Shown: positions 36,401 through 51,400, counted from the first letter of the stretch. The stretch: DNA of 58,712 nucleotides from Nocardia salmonicida NBRC 13393 (GCF_001613085.1 NZ_BDBR01000057.1:1-58712), one strand, 5' to 3'. The notes: a model not told the origin generated them from the letters alone. Numbers and translations: made by a program.

Positions 36401-39400
36401 ATGGGGTACTCCACCGTCGACCGCGAGACCTGGTTGCGTAACAACAACGTGCGCACCGGCGTCGGCTTCCGGACGTTCCTCGCCGAGAAATTCGGGCGGG
36501 ATTGGGCCACGGCCGAACCAGTACTCGCACCGGTCATCGCCCTGATGACCACCTGGGAATCGGGGACCGAACTCGACGACACTCACCAGGCGACCCGCGT
36601 GCTCACCCGCTGGGCAGGCGACCGCGTCAAAGCGCTGCTCACCCGCGGCGACGCCGTGATGGTGGCAACCAACCCGACCTCCACCGGTACCAACCACCCG
36701 ATCACCGACCTGCAACCCGACCACGCGTACACCGTGATCGGACTACGGTCCGACCCGGCCGATCCGAGCTACGTGACCCACCTGCTCCTGCGCAACCCGA
36801 ACGGGACGGCAACCGACCTGTCGGTCCGCCACTTCAACCAGCTCCTCTTCATCTCCTCCGCCGGACCGGCCACCCAATTCGTCCTCGGCGATGGCGAGCT
36901 CGCGCTGACGGTGCTGCCGTCGAGCATTCAGACCAGGCAGCCATGGGCGATCGATCCGCCGACATTGCTCGCCGATCAACCCACGGGTGCGCAAGCCGCC
37001 GCGACAGCGGTGGCGCACACGGTCGATATCGTCGGCGAGCTCGGCGGCCGGCAGCGCCCGCGACCCCGATATCAGCGGCCGCCGAAGCTTCCCTCCGACC
37101 TCGACGCCAACGGCTCGCTCACCGCCGCGACAACCCGCGCGCGCCAGGCCGCGCACTGGTGGGAACGGCACGGGCGCGCCTGGTGGGCCGCGTTGCGCTT
37201 CGACGAGCTCACTGACGCCGACCAGTATCGGCTGGTCACCGAATATCATCGGTTGCGCAAATCCGACGGCCTGCCGGTCCGCGTCCGCGACACGATGAAC
37301 CGCGGCTTCCTGCGCCACGAATTGGCCCGTTCGCGCGCGAGCGCGGGGACCGGAAAGACCGCTACCGCGAACGCGCTGCGCTCGGCCGTGCTCACCCGAT
37401 TCGACCGAGCGGTAGCGACCGCGGACGCCGAGGCCGCCGCGCTCGCCGGCCGCTCAGCCATCGCCGCGCCACGCGCGTTCCTCCTGCGCGTCGAACCGTC
37501 GGCGTTCGACGGCACCGGGTCACTGGTGCTCAGCATCGGCAACCCGATCACCGCGTCGGTCCTCACCTGGCATGTCCCAGGGGAGACCGTCGCACCGACG
37601 GCGGCGGCGAAGACCGGTGTCGAGCTCTACGCGGCGACCGCGCAGGAGCTGGCCGGCAGCAGGTCGACCGCGACCATCGTCTGGCTCGATCGCGCGGCCA
37701 TTCCTAAAGCCTCGGTCGCCAACTGGATCAAATCAGCGGTCGCGGCGGCTCCTCGCGACGGCAAGGCCCGCCTCGAATCGGCCATGGCCGCACTGCGCAC
37801 CGGCCGCGTACAACGGGGTGGGAGGGCCCCACACATCGAAGTGGTCGACGACATGTGGGGTACGCCATCGGCGCGCTCATCGCGCGCGCACCCCGTCGAC
37901 CGGCCGATCAATCACCTACTCGCCCAGCCGCGTTCGTGGCCCAACCAGCTGACAACGCTCGGCCGCGACGAATACGTGCTCTTCGGTTCGAGTGGTCGAC
38001 CAGACGTGAGCGACCTCGCTCCCGACGGTGTCGAACCGCATGCCGCCGCCCTGCGCGCGCTCATCGCGCGCCACCCTGGCTGGATCGCGCAGTTGGTGCG
38101 CGAACGCGCCGACGGCAATTTCGAGGTGGTCTTCCACCGTGCGGACGGGACTGTCGCACGCGTCGCGGTCGATCGGCAGTTTCCGGTCGTCAACGGCAAC
38201 GCCGACTATCGCGCCGCGACCCCCGGCCAACCGCTATGGCCCGCGGTCCTCGCCAAGGCACTGGCGGTGTACCAGGACAACGAACCGGCGGCCGACCTGC
38301 TCGGCGAGTCGTCGGCAACCGAAACCGGCCCGCTCCCCGGCTATCGCGCCGGCGAACCGACCGCGATCCCGGCCGCCCTCACCCCGCCACACGGGTGGAA
38401 TCCGGCGGGTCAGCTGTCCTCGCTCACCGGTACCACCCAGCGCGTCCTCACGCACCCGATGTACCTGAGCCCCGAACTCCTGAGAGCCCTTTACGGCGCC
38501 GATATAGCGACGGTGCTGACCACCAGGTCGCGTCGCGTCGCGCCGGTCGTCCTGTGGGACGCCGTCGCCTTCGCGCAATCCGAGCACGACGTGTGGGAAC
38601 AGGCACGAGCCGCCTTCGCGCGCGCCCCTGACCCGGCGCGCGCGGTCGGCCAGATGCTCGCGTGGCTCGCCGAGTACCCGAGCACCGCCGAGCGCGCCTT
38701 CGACCGACTGTTGCGCGACATCTACGGACCCGGCACGCATATCGAGATCGCGGCACTGCGTCGACTGCGCGAACTCCTCATCCGCGCCCCGCAGGCGATC
38801 CCGCTGCTCACGCCATTGTTCGATGCCATCGCCGCCGCGAACACCGACGCGAGTCCGAGCGCCGCGCTGGCCGACGTACTGCGCCGCACGCACGTCACGA
38901 CAGCGGACGGTTTCGAGAAGTTCGTCCAACGGCTCGCCGGTGCCGCCGCCCCAGACCTGCGCCCGCTACTCGCGACCATGCGCGCGTGGGAAAACGGTGT
39001 GCCGCAAGGTGAATCGGCGCTGACATGGTCGGCGGGGACGTTCATCCGGGAGATGTTCGAACGGACATCGATGCTCGTGGTGGCGATCAAGCCCGGATCG
39101 ACGCACCTGCCGACAGTTGTCGGGCTTGTCGCCGACTCGGCCTATCGGGTCGAGTCCATTGTGGTTGACGGTCTTTCGCGCGCGGTCGTCGAGATCGTGG
39201 TTGTCGACGCGACGGGGGCGCTCATCACGGTTCCCGCGCACGCGCTCAACCAGCTCGCGAGCGTCACCTCCTACGGATACACGCCCGAGCCGAGCCGCAC
39301 GGTGACGGTCGCCGCGCCGTCGGCGTTGGCGAGCGACCGGGTCACCCTGCCCGCCCTCGGCTCGCGCCCCGACGAGTCGGCGGGCGAGCACCTCCCGCCG

Positions 39401-42400
39401 GTCGGCATCCCACGGCAGGTCATCACGACACATCCCCCGTTCGTCGTCACCGGTCACCTCGTCGAGCCGCGTCCCGGCGGCGTGTTGCCGGTGCTGCGTG
39501 AGTACACCGATGACAACGGCAACGAGCTGTTCGAGATCGACGCTGCGAACGGGCGGGTGAACGTATCGCGGGAACAGCTCGGCGACTATCACTTCTACTG
39601 GAACGAGACGCTCGGTCACTTCGGCCGTGGACTCCGATTGGCAAGCGGCGACGTACTTTTCGAGACCGACTCCGTCTTCGTCGGACCATGGCAGCCCGAC
39701 CCGACGCGGGTCGCGGTGCATACCCGTCGCGGCCGGGTGTGGACGACAGCCGGCGAGGCGCACTGGTTGCGGCTGTCGCGGGTCAGCGGCACCAAGATGA
39801 CGCTGAGCCGCCCCGCGCTCGTCGCCGTATCCGACGAACCCGTCGAGCCGTTGCCCGACGCGACGCTCGCGGCCCCGCCCGACCGCCCGACCCGCAGCCC
39901 CGGCGGTGCGGTCGAAGTGGCGGTGATCGGGGCCAACGGTCAGCACTGGGTGACCTCGGCCGCGTTGACGGCGGCGGGCTACCGCTGGGACCAACTGACC
40001 GGCGCGTACGGGCGGATTGTCGAGCTCGGTGCCGACCTCGCGCTCTGGGAGCGCGAGCGCGTCGTCGTCGACATCGCGGCCGACCACGGCGAAAAGGTGT
40101 TGCTGCACACCGAAATCGGATCGCACTGGATCGATTCGACGATCGCCGACCAGGTCGGGCTGCGGCGGCCGGACCGGCTGGCGGGCCCGATTTTCGGTCC
40201 CGGTGGTCCCCGCTCCGCCGATGCCGCGTTCCTGCCGACCTGGCCGTTGGCGCGGCGACTGCGGGCGATGACGCCCCAGCAAGTCATGAACATCATGCGC
40301 TATGTCGTCGATGATGGTCGTCAGGTCACGGCAGTCCGAGCTGATGTCGTTGCCGCCGTTGGCAATACGGTCGACGGACTGGGCAACGTTGTCGATGGTG
40401 CCGGCGCGATCGTCGTCAGCGATCGGCAGGTCGTCGGCGTCGATGTGTTGCTCACCATCGACGGGCGCAACCGGTGGGTGCGGGTCGATCGGGCCTCGAC
40501 CATGCCGGTGTCGAACGACCCGAACGCACCGACCTGGGCATCGCTGATCCTCGAGGCGTACGCGGCCGCGGTGATCGGCGCCGCTGACCCGGTGCTGCCC
40601 GGTTATCCCGAACCAGCGACTCCGCCCGCGATGGCGATTCCCGCCGCGCTCGCCGTGCCGTGGGCCGACGGGTCGGGTCGGCGATGGGTGTTCCGACCTG
40701 GGACGAAGGTCGCGGTCCGGCGGGACCCGGTGACCGATCAGCTCATGATGCGCTCGCCCGGCGCCGACGAGCAGTGGCAACCGGCCGCCGAGGAAGCCTT
40801 CACCGAAGCGGTCCCCGTCCTGCGCACGGTCGACACGCCGCTGTTCGGGCCGACCATCGACGCGGCCGATGTGCGACAGGGCCGGGCAGGCACCTGCTAT
40901 CTGCTCGCCGACCTGATCAGCCTGGCGAACACCAACCCGCAGTGGATTGCCCGCATGATCACCGAACTGCCCGATAACGCCGGGTTCGCGGTGCGATTCA
41001 CCGAACCGGACGGATCAACCACGACGATCGTCGTCGACCGGCAATTCTACACCTTCGTCGACGCCAACGGCGCCGAGTCGGCCTACGCCGCGACCGATCG
41101 CGCGCTGTGGCCGGCGGTCATCGAGAAGGCGTGGGCGGTCTATCGTGGCGCCGGGCGCGGCTACGCGGGCATCTATGGCGGTCAGCCGGGCGCGGCCGCC
41201 GATACTTTGCGACCGCCACAACCGGTCGGTGAGCGCACGGGCCGGGCGCAAGCGATCCGCGCCGTCGACGATCACTACTTCGCCCATCCGATGACCATGA
41301 GCCTCGACGCGCTGACCGACCTGCTCGGCGACCAGGACGCGGCGCGCGCGATCCTGGGATGGGAATCAGACTGGCGGACAATCCTTCCCACCCGGCCGGA
41401 GCTGGCGACATCGGCGGGATTCGTCGCATTCCTCGGCGAGCGGTCGGCCGAGCACGAGGTGCCCGGCACCGTGCTCGCCACGCTCGCGCGGGCGATGGAT
41501 GACTGGGAATCGACTGCTCCACAGGAAGATTCGGTGCTCACCCGATGGGTTGGCGATCGGATAGCCGCCCTCTTCACGCCTTTCGACACTCGACTCGTCC
41601 CCGGCGACACCCGGTTCCTCGACACCGACGCGGTCCTCAGCTCCGGCGACATTCTCACCGTGCAGACCAAGCCGATCCCGGTCGGCCAGGAGCGCCTGCT
41701 CGGCCGGTTGCGCGGATCGCACGCGTACGCGGTCGCCGGTGTGACCGTCGAGGACATCGACGGCACGCCGGTGGTGACCTATGTGCGGCTGATCGACCCG
41801 CACGACGGTGCCGCGATCGAGGTCAGGGCGGCCTACTTCAACCGTTTCCGCGCGATCGGCTCGGCCGGCTCGCGGACCGCGTTCGTCATGGGCGCCGACG
41901 ACGCGCCGATCCCGCCGACCTACCCACCGGCCGCCGGTCTCACCGCGACAACCCCGACACCCGGGACGGCGTTCCCGCGACTCACCGCGGCGCAGCGTGA
42001 CGCCTACCGAGTCGTCGTCGGTGCCGACGGATTGCTGCGCCGAGCCGGCGACAAAGGACTTTTCGACACCACCTGGGGCGCCCGGCCGGGCGAGGGACGA
42101 ACCACGACGGGCAACGCGCAGTGGCATCAGGACCCGGCGAACCGGCGGGCGCTGTTCGTGGTCGACGTCTTCGGCTCGATGTACGCCGTGCCCGAGTCCG
42201 CGCAATCGGGCCCGCACCGGATCACCCACGCCACGCTGCTCGACGGCGCGGCCGCCGTGGCAGCGGCCGAGATCGAGGTGCGCGCGGGCAAGGTACGCAC
42301 GCTCGTCGATCGCGGTGGCGAATATGCCGCGGACCCGACGATGAACGCGCGATTCCTCGTCGACGATCTCTCCGCCTCCTTCCGCCGGACCACCGACCCC

Positions 42401-45400
42401 GACCACTTCGCGCACCTGCGGCCGCGTCCCGATGTCGCGTCGGAGGACGAAGCGGTGGGCCGGCCGAAGGTGACCGGCGACGACCAGCTCGCCGTCGTGC
42501 CGGCGGCGATCACCGCCCCCGTCGTGGTCGACCCGCCGGTCGCACTCGTACCAACCGGGACCGTGACTCACGCGCCGGCGCGCCGGGTCGCGTTGCTCGG
42601 CCGTCGTGTCAACGCACCGGCGACCACCCTGCTCACCGACACCGGTGTCGAACTGCGCCCGATCTCCGGTGGCCTGTTCAACCATGTGCCGGGCGAGGCG
42701 ACGATCCGGCAGGCCGCCGGTCACGCCTGGCGCTGGGTGAGTGGCGCGAACGGAACCGGGTGGGTGGCCGAAACAGCGCTGTCCGCCGCCGGTTTCGAAT
42801 TGCGGGCCGACATCGGCAGATTCGCGCAGCTCGTCGATGTGACCCCCGCCACCGGGGGAGTCATGCGGGTGTACGCGGCCGAAAGGTTGCGGGTCAGTTG
42901 GCTCGACGCGTCGTCGCTGTGGGTCGAACGCCCGAACGGGGTGAGCTTTGTGCTCACGCCGGCCGAAGCGGCAAGGCACGGCCTCGCTCCGGTATCGGCG
43001 CTGACCGGCATGCTCTTCGCGCCGACCGGACCGAACGTCGCCGACCTGCCGGACCTGCCCGACTCGGCGCTCCTGCGTCAGCTGCGCCGACTCATCGCCG
43101 ATCCGGCGGGCCGGCGAGCCATTGTCGCGATGGTGCGTCACGTGGGCGACGAGATCGATGTGCACCTGATGGTCGACGGCAGCCCGACCTGGGTCCGGGT
43201 GCCACGCGCGACCGACCTGCCTGCGCCGTCGTGGGCGGACTCCTGGCACGGTGTCCCCGCGTGGGCCGCCGCGATTCTCGAAGCGCACGCGGCGACCAAT
43301 GGTCAGCGCGAGGACGAGGCGCTCGCCTTCTCCGACGCGGAAGTCGCCATCGGCACCAACCGGCCGCTACCGAGCTACCCCGACCCTGCCCGCTATCGAA
43401 CTCTTTCCGACCGAATTGCACAGTGGCAAAACGATATTCGTGATGCCGGTGTGCGCGCCGAGACCACGACGGATAGCGACGCGCCGACGATTCCCGCCCA
43501 GCCGGTCGCCCGGCCGAGGGTATGGGACGAGGAAGGCACCCCCGCCGTCAACCACCGCGCCGCCATGGAACCGACGCCGCTCGCCCTGGTCGGTGCCCGA
43601 CAGTTCGACGCGGGGGAGCAGGTGCTACTCGGCGACGCGACGCACCACCACTACACCGTCCGGATCAACGCGACCGGGTCAGCGATCGAGGTTGTCGACC
43701 ACAACGATGTCGCCGTCGTGATCGGCTCCGAGGGCATCGACGGCTTCCTCCGCCTGCGGGCACTCACCGTCGCCTGGGTCGCGAACCCTCGCTACGACAC
43801 CGAATCGAGCGCTGACGAGGACTCCTCGCTCGACGAGACCAGCGTCGCACCCACCGCGCCCCCGCCCATCCCACGCGCAACAAGGCCGAACCCGCTCACC
43901 GGGTGGCGAGAGGCGCAGGTGCTCGACCTCGCCGGGACTTCGGTTCACTCCGAGGCGGATTCGCCCTTCGTCGCGGGCGCGATGTCCAGCCGACTGGTCA
44001 GTGCGGCAACAGGTATCACCGTCCATGCGGCGACGGCCGGGCCGACCACGCATGTGCTGCCGGGGACAAGGACCGAGCCGCAGGCGCAGTTGCCGGTCTC
44101 GATGCCGACCGCCGTGGTGAGTGCGCCACGGGGGCGCCTTGTCGTCAGCACCGAGTCGGGGGCGCTCGCCACGATCGACGTCGGCAAGTCCATCCCGGTC
44201 AGCCAGACGTGGAGCGATCTGCAGGGTACCTGGTACGAAATCGAGTCTTTTCCAGGATATTTCGCCACGATCTCCGCCTCGGTGCTCGCCGCGGCGTTCA
44301 CCGAGCACAACCGAGGCGGCAAACGCTTACTGCGGGCGAAGGTGCACGGGCTCGTCGTAGCGACGGTCGAGGGCGCCGCGCATCTGGCTCCCGGCTCACG
44401 AATTCCGTTGCGGCTCAACCCAGCCGACCCCAACGTGTTCGAGATCGACCCCGGCGACGGTCGATGGCTGCGCTCGAGCAACCCGTTCCCGCTCAATATC
44501 GGGTCCGCGCGCGCGACGGGACCGCTCTTCGGCATCGATGGCCGCGTGCTGCCGACCGATGTCAAGCAGGGCGCGGTCGGCGACTGCTATCTCATGTCCG
44601 CCCTGATCAACCTCGCGACACACAGTCCGGACATGATCGCGGACATGGTCACCGAGACCGTCGGAGCCGACGGCGCGCGGACCTTCTCGGTGCGGTTCAA
44701 CGACCCCGAGCAGGGGTGGGTGTGGGTCAAGGTCGACGACACCTTCTACACCGACAGCGCGGGCGCGATGAAATACGCCGCGCACACCTCGGGTCAGCCG
44801 CTGTGGCCCGCGGTGATCGAGAAGGCGTGGGCCGCGTACCACGGCCGCGACCACGGGTATCACGGCGCCGAGGTCGGCCTGCCGGGTGCGACTGCGGGGA
44901 AGTTGCGGCCGAGTACTGTCGTCGGCGATTCCGGCCGTGTCCAACCGACGCGCAGTGTCGATGAGATGGTTTTCGCCTGGCCGTTGCAGTTCGACCAGGA
45001 CCTGCTCGCCGAGCTGATCGGCGACCACGATGTGGCGCACTGGCTGCTCGCGTCGGCGCAGGCGCCGTCGTCGACGAATACGACCGTGCCCTTGCTCGAC
45101 CGGGTGCGCGCGGCGGCTGCGGCCGCCGTCACGGCAGTCACCGAAGTGATTGCACGCGAGGGACTTTCGCGGACCATCACGCTGACAGCAGCCGAGGTGA
45201 CGGACCTTTTCGATGCCGCCGGACTCACTCGTATCGTCACCTCGGCTCAGACCGCATGGCAGGCCGATCCGCACGGCCACACCACCTTCGCGGCTTTCGT
45301 CGCCGACTACCTGGACAGCGCGCTGACAGCGCTCGAAGACCAAGTCCGCGCATGGCGTTCGGGCAGGACGATGCGCGACATAACAGTGGCCCGCTGGCTC

Positions 45401-48400
45401 GCCAAACGCACCCAATACCTGATCGAGCGAGGCGACACTGTCACCGCGAACACCAAATCCGCGCTGCCCCGCAACCCGATAGCGAATACGTTGTTCCCCA
45501 AGCACGCGTATTCCGTGGTGCGCGTGGTGTGGTCGGGTGGTGTCGAGCGTAGTGGGTCGCCGACGGGGCTTGTCGTTGTCGACCCCTACTCGCCCGCCAC
45601 GCAACTGACCATCCCGCTCGCGAACCTCAACATGTTCTCGGCAATGAGCTCATCGGGGCCGGGCACGCACGGCGCGTTCGGCGTGACACCGCAGCTCGCG
45701 GCGCCGACGGCCGAACCGGTCGCGAACTGGGATTCCGACAGTGATTCGAGCTGGCACGCAGGCCCGATCAGCGGATTCGACAACTACGCCGTCCATTCCG
45801 AGATCGGCTCGGTCTATTCCCTCGACGAGATCACCGAACCCAGCCTGCCACTGCCACTACCGATCGGTCCGATCGCACTCGCGCCGATCGGCACGTGGAC
45901 GAGCGCCACCTTGACCCCGACGGCGCGCACAGTCCACCTGTCGGCCCCGCTTTCGGTCACCACGATGCCGAGGCAGGAACCTTTCGGCCTCGCCACGATC
46001 ACCGTGACCGAGCTGGTCGAGCTGCCGGCGGGCACGTCGGTGCTGCTCAGCCCTGACCCCGAGAACGCGGGCCAGCTATTGGTCGCCAGTGATACCCAGG
46101 TCTACGTGCTGCCGACCGCGCAGGCGTCGACGGGCCTGCTCCGATCGATCGGCGGCCTCATCACCGCACCCCAGGGCGCGCGAGCTGAGGATCTGGAGCC
46201 GTTCCGGCGTAGCGCGGCCCTGTGCGCGCTCGGGTTGACCGAGGCCATCGAGCAGTTGGCCGAGTTGGCCGATCAGCCGGCGCACCTTCTGAATTCGATG
46301 ATCCAGTCCTTCGACGACGGCAGCATCTACGTTCTGCTCTCGGTGTCGGGCCGGGCAACCTGGGTGCGGGTCGATGGCATGACCGGACTGCCGATCGACC
46401 TGCCGCTCTCCGCCCCGATCTGGCCACTGCTCTTCCTGCACGCCCAACAGCTGGCCGACATGGACTCGGCGAGTGCAGCCGTATTCGACAATGCCGTCGC
46501 CTGGCGGTCACTGCGCGCGGCCACCGACCACGGATCCGACCTCACCCAACTGCTCGCCGAGGTGCCGCCACCAGGTCCGCGGCATACCGTCACCCTCGGA
46601 ACCACGAACGCGCCGGTCCCGCCCGAGCGAACCGAGGACGTGTACGAGCTCCCCGGTATCTTCCCCGACAATGACCCGGCCGATATGACGATGTCGGACG
46701 ACGCCGTAGCCGACCTGCGGGTCGTCATCGGGCCGGATGGACTGCTGTACCGGGCAACCGACGGCACCCTGCTCGACACCACAGCCGATCTCGGCGGACG
46801 CGCACGGATGGTGATGGACCCACGCGCCAACATCTACGTCTCGGGAATCTCGGCGGCTACGGTCACGGTGACCCCCGCGACGATCCTGCGCGGTGAGGCC
46901 GCGGCGGCGGTGGCCGAAATCGAGGTCGTCGCGGGAGCGTTGCGCCTGATGGCCGACGATTCGACCGAATACGGCAGGCCGGTCCCGAGGATCAACGACA
47001 GCTCGCTGCACTACCTCGTTACCGAACTCGGTCTTGTGGTCAGCGACGATTTCGTGCAGATCGGGGGACGCTCGACCGTCGTCGCTCATGACACCAACGG
47101 CCAGGTGACGACCGTGCCTGCGGGCATGCTCACCATCCCGGCAGCGGGTCTGACCTTCGTCTCGGCAGGCCGGTCGGTGTCGTTCGCGGGTGGGGCGATC
47201 GTCGCGGTCCGGCTCGATCAGGCCCGACCGGGCGAGGTGGCGCTCGCCGAGCCGACCGGCGCGTGGCATTGGGTCGGTGCCGACCTGCTCGTGGCCAACC
47301 GTCTGCCGGTGCTCGGGCTGGTCGAGGTCGACAACCCGCTGTTCGGGGCAACTGGGCGTCCATTACCGGGCGATGTCGTCCAGGGCGCGGCCGGAACCTG
47401 CGGGGTCCTCGCCGTGCTGATCGGCGTCGCGCAGACACATCCGGAAATGATCGAGCGCATGATCCGCGTCGAAGGTGACGGCTACGCGGTCCGATTCTTC
47501 GACAACGGGCAGGAGAAACCGACGAGCCACCGCGAGGTCTGGGTCCCGGTCGATCGGAATTTCTACACCTTCAACGGCACGTCGGCCTATGCCGCGCACC
47601 GGCAGGGGCATCCGCTGTGGCCCGCGCTGATCGAGAAGGCCTGGGCGCTCTATCAAGGAAAGGAACGCGGATACGCCGGGGTCTACGGCAACGACGAACA
47701 GCGGGTAGCCGGCGCGATCTGGCCACGGACCGTGATCGGACGCTGGACGGGCCGCGCGCAGGGAGTGCAAGCGGTCGGTGATCCGTCCTTCGCCCATCCC
47801 ATGACCCTCGGCGTCGACGCGCTCACCGAGCTCCTCGGCAACGCCGCTCTCGCACGCCGGATCGCCGGGTTCGAGAACCGGTGGTCGGGATGGACCGATT
47901 CGTGGCGCGACGCGAGTAGCTGGAAACGCGCGACGGACGAACTCGCGCGGTTGCGCGCCGATCAGTCGGTCACCGACCCCACCCTCGCGCTCACCGCGTG
48001 GTTGAAGACACAGAACGCGTCGACGTGGACCGGGTTGTCCGCGATGCTCGTTTCCGCCCTCGGCGTCGAGGCAGTGCGCACCATGGGCGCTGGTTTGACC
48101 AAGGCCGAACGCGCCGCGTTGGTCGAGCAGCTCGGCGCTGCCGAATTCGCCGCCATCACACCGGCACTCGAACCGCTGCGGATTGCGATGGAGCAGTGGG
48201 CCTCGACCGACCCGTTGACCGACACGGTGATCGCGCGCTGGGTCGGCGAGCGGATCGCCCGCCTGCTCAGCCACGGCGACACTGTCACCCTCAGCACCCG
48301 CGCGACCGCGCCGGGGCTCGACTACCTGCCGCACACGATGCTGCGCGGCCACCACGCGCACACCGTCGTCGGCGTCGAACGCGACGCTGTCACCGGCGAG

Positions 48401-51400
48401 GTGGTCGGGGTGTTGCTCGCTGATCCACACGGTTCGCGCGGGGTGCACCCGGGCGCGATCGTCGTGCCACTGCGTCATCTCAATCAATTCGCGCGACTCG
48501 CCTCGGCGGGAACGGGCACGCGCGCCGCCTACGGCAAGGACGCGCCACGCGTTCAAGAGATCATGACCTACGCGCCGGCCAAGGGCGTCGGGCCGGACAA
48601 ACGCGGTGCCGACGATGAGCCGACACCGGAGCCGTCGGCGAAACGTCAGCGCGGCATCGAACTTCCGTCCTGGCACGAGAGCGCGCGCTTCGACCTCGGT
48701 CTGGCCGCGCGGCTCGCCACGCCGGCCGAGGTGCTGGCCGGGCATTTCCCGGCCGGTACCCAGATCGCGTTCGGCACCGGAAACAGCTATCTGGTCGCCA
48801 CCTCGCACCCCGAAGGGATTGTGCTGCGGTCGCGGCTCGACCCGACGCCGGTCACACTGCCGCTCGACGAGTTCGTCGCGTTGCTCGACATCGACGGCCA
48901 GGCATTCGTCGTTGTCGGTGACACCGAACCGGTGGGTTGGGGTCAGACCGGCACCGATATCGGGCCCGATGTCTGGGGCCCAGACGGCATTCCCGGCGGC
49001 CGTGGCGATGTCGGCGCCCTCGTCTCGCTCGGCGCCATGACGGTGAATCAGCGCGTGTTCCTGCGCACTCAGCAGTTGCGCGCGATCGAGGTCGACGCCG
49101 ACGGTGACTGCTTCTATCGCGCTGTCGTGCGTGCCATGCCGGCGCACCTGCGTCCGGCCGGTGATGAAGCCACCGCCATCACCGCGTTGCGGCAGCGGCT
49201 CGCCGAGGTGGCCCGCACCTCGCTGCGAGCCCTGCCCCAGGGGGAGAACTACACCGACGCCGACGTCGAGCGCATCGCCGTCGATCTCGCCACCACCGGA
49301 CGGTGGGCCGTGGACGCGGGCGACCTCGCGCCGATCCTGGTGGCCATCGCCTACGACCTGCGGGTATTCGTAGTCACCGAGCAGGGCGTGCCACGGCAAG
49401 CCCATCAGCAGGACAGCGTCGGGGTGGCCGGGCTGTGGTTGTTGCGCACCGGCGAGAACCATTACCGCAATCTGGTCCGTGAGAGCCAGTCCTTCATCAT
49501 CCCGAATGTCATCGAGTTGACCGATGATTCGAGCGACGACGATGTCGAGATGGCGAGCCGCTCCATTCAGCGCAGCGATGCGCCGTCCTCCGTGACCGAT
49601 GCCCCCGCCGACACGGCGTCGGCCGCGATCGATGAGGCCGCATCGGCGATCGATGACACCGCGTCGACCGCGACCGACGGCACCGCCTCATCGGTTGGCG
49701 AGGACATCGGACCCGTCCGGGTCCGAGCGACGTCGACCACGTTCCCCCACCTCGCCGACCGCGCCGACGCCCGCGTGGTCGTCGGCGCGGACGGGCTCTT
49801 GCGCTACACGACGACCGGTGCTCTCGTCGACACGACGGCAGCGCCTTCGGGGTGGTTGCCGATCGTCACCGACCGGCTCTCGGTGACCTTCGTGCCAACC
49901 CTCGAACAAGCCGGGCATGCCTCACACGCCGCCTTGCTCGACGGCGGCGCGGCGAACGCGGCCGCCGAGATCATGGTCGACCAGGGCGTTCTGGTCGCGC
50001 TCTCGGATCGTGGCGGCGAATACCCGATCACGGCCGAGCACAATGACGCGCTGCTCGCCGAATTGCGCAGGGCGGGACTGCGACTGGCCGACGATTTCGA
50101 ACAACTCACCCCCGATCCGGCAGACCCGTCCTTCGACGTCGACCGCACGCGACCGCCGACTGACCCCGACCCCGTGCGTGCCACCGGCCCACGCTCACGA
50201 GTCGCGTTCTCGCGCTTCGCGCTCGCCACCATCGACGGCGTCGCCCTGCGCCCACACCAGGACGGCTCGCTCACCCACGAGCCGGGCCCGACCTCACGAC
50301 GCCTCGTCGACGGCGCCGAGCAGGTGTTCGTGCGTGGCGCGCGCGGTTCGGGCTGGGTGTGGCTCAACTCCTTGCGCGCCAACGGATATCACACAGATCC
50401 CGAGGACACGGTCCTGCACCGCACGGTCGAGCTGCCGGTGAACAGCCCCGAGACCGGGCCGACCGTGCTCACCCTGCGCGGATCCGACCTTGTCACGATC
50501 GAGGCGACCCCGCACTACGAAGCTGATGAGCCCTACCTCCGGCTGACCCACGCCGGGCGCGAATGGCTCGTCCGGCTCGATCTGTGCGAGATGTTCGGGC
50601 TGCGCGCACCCAACTATCTGCGTGGCCGACCATGGAATGCCGACGGCCCGGTCGCCACCGACCTGGACGACCTGCCCTACTCGCCCGACCTGGCCGCCCT
50701 GCGTGCCCTGGTCGAGCAGGACCCGGTGGCGATCCGGCGCATGGTTCGACCCGACTACGACACCATGACCTACGACGTCCACCTGCTCGTCGACGGCGTC
50801 GCGCGCTGGCTTCGCGTCGAACGCCTGACCAGCCTGCCCTGGGCCGACGAAGACGCCGTGATCTGGCCCGCGATCGTCCTCGAAGCCATGGCCGCGGCTG
50901 CCGCGCTCACGCGAGAAGCCGGAAATGGCAATAGTTTCGGGCTCGTCGCGCCGGTGCAGGCGCCGCCGCTGCCAGTGGTTCCCGCGGCGGCGATGCCCAT
51001 CCGCTCACGGGCCGGGGTCGCGGGCGAGCGCTTCCCGCTGATGTTGGCACCCCCGCTACCGGCACCGATCGCCAACCCCGTTGTCTACCCACCGGGCCGT
51101 GGTCCGCTGCCCGACATCCGCGTTCCCTCGATGCCGATCGTGTGGGGGGGCAACGCCTATGTCGCGTTGTCGAACGCGCAGGTGGTCACCGACCGCGGCC
51201 AGGTGCTGCGACCGATGGACGATGAGACCTTCGGTCACAACGAAGGCCAAGACGCCTCGCACACCGGGCCCGACGGAACGTGGCTCTATGTCACCGGGGC
51301 GAACGGGTCAGGCTGGGTCCGCGAGGACGACCTCTACGACGCGGGCTTCACCAGTTACTCGCCCGAGAATCAGGAATTCCAGCGCCGCTGGCTGCCGGCA

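Noticed and set aside
34370..36724. 784-residue minus-strand open frame
   Set aside because: Antisense to the calpain-like region; a typical product of high-GC coding bias.
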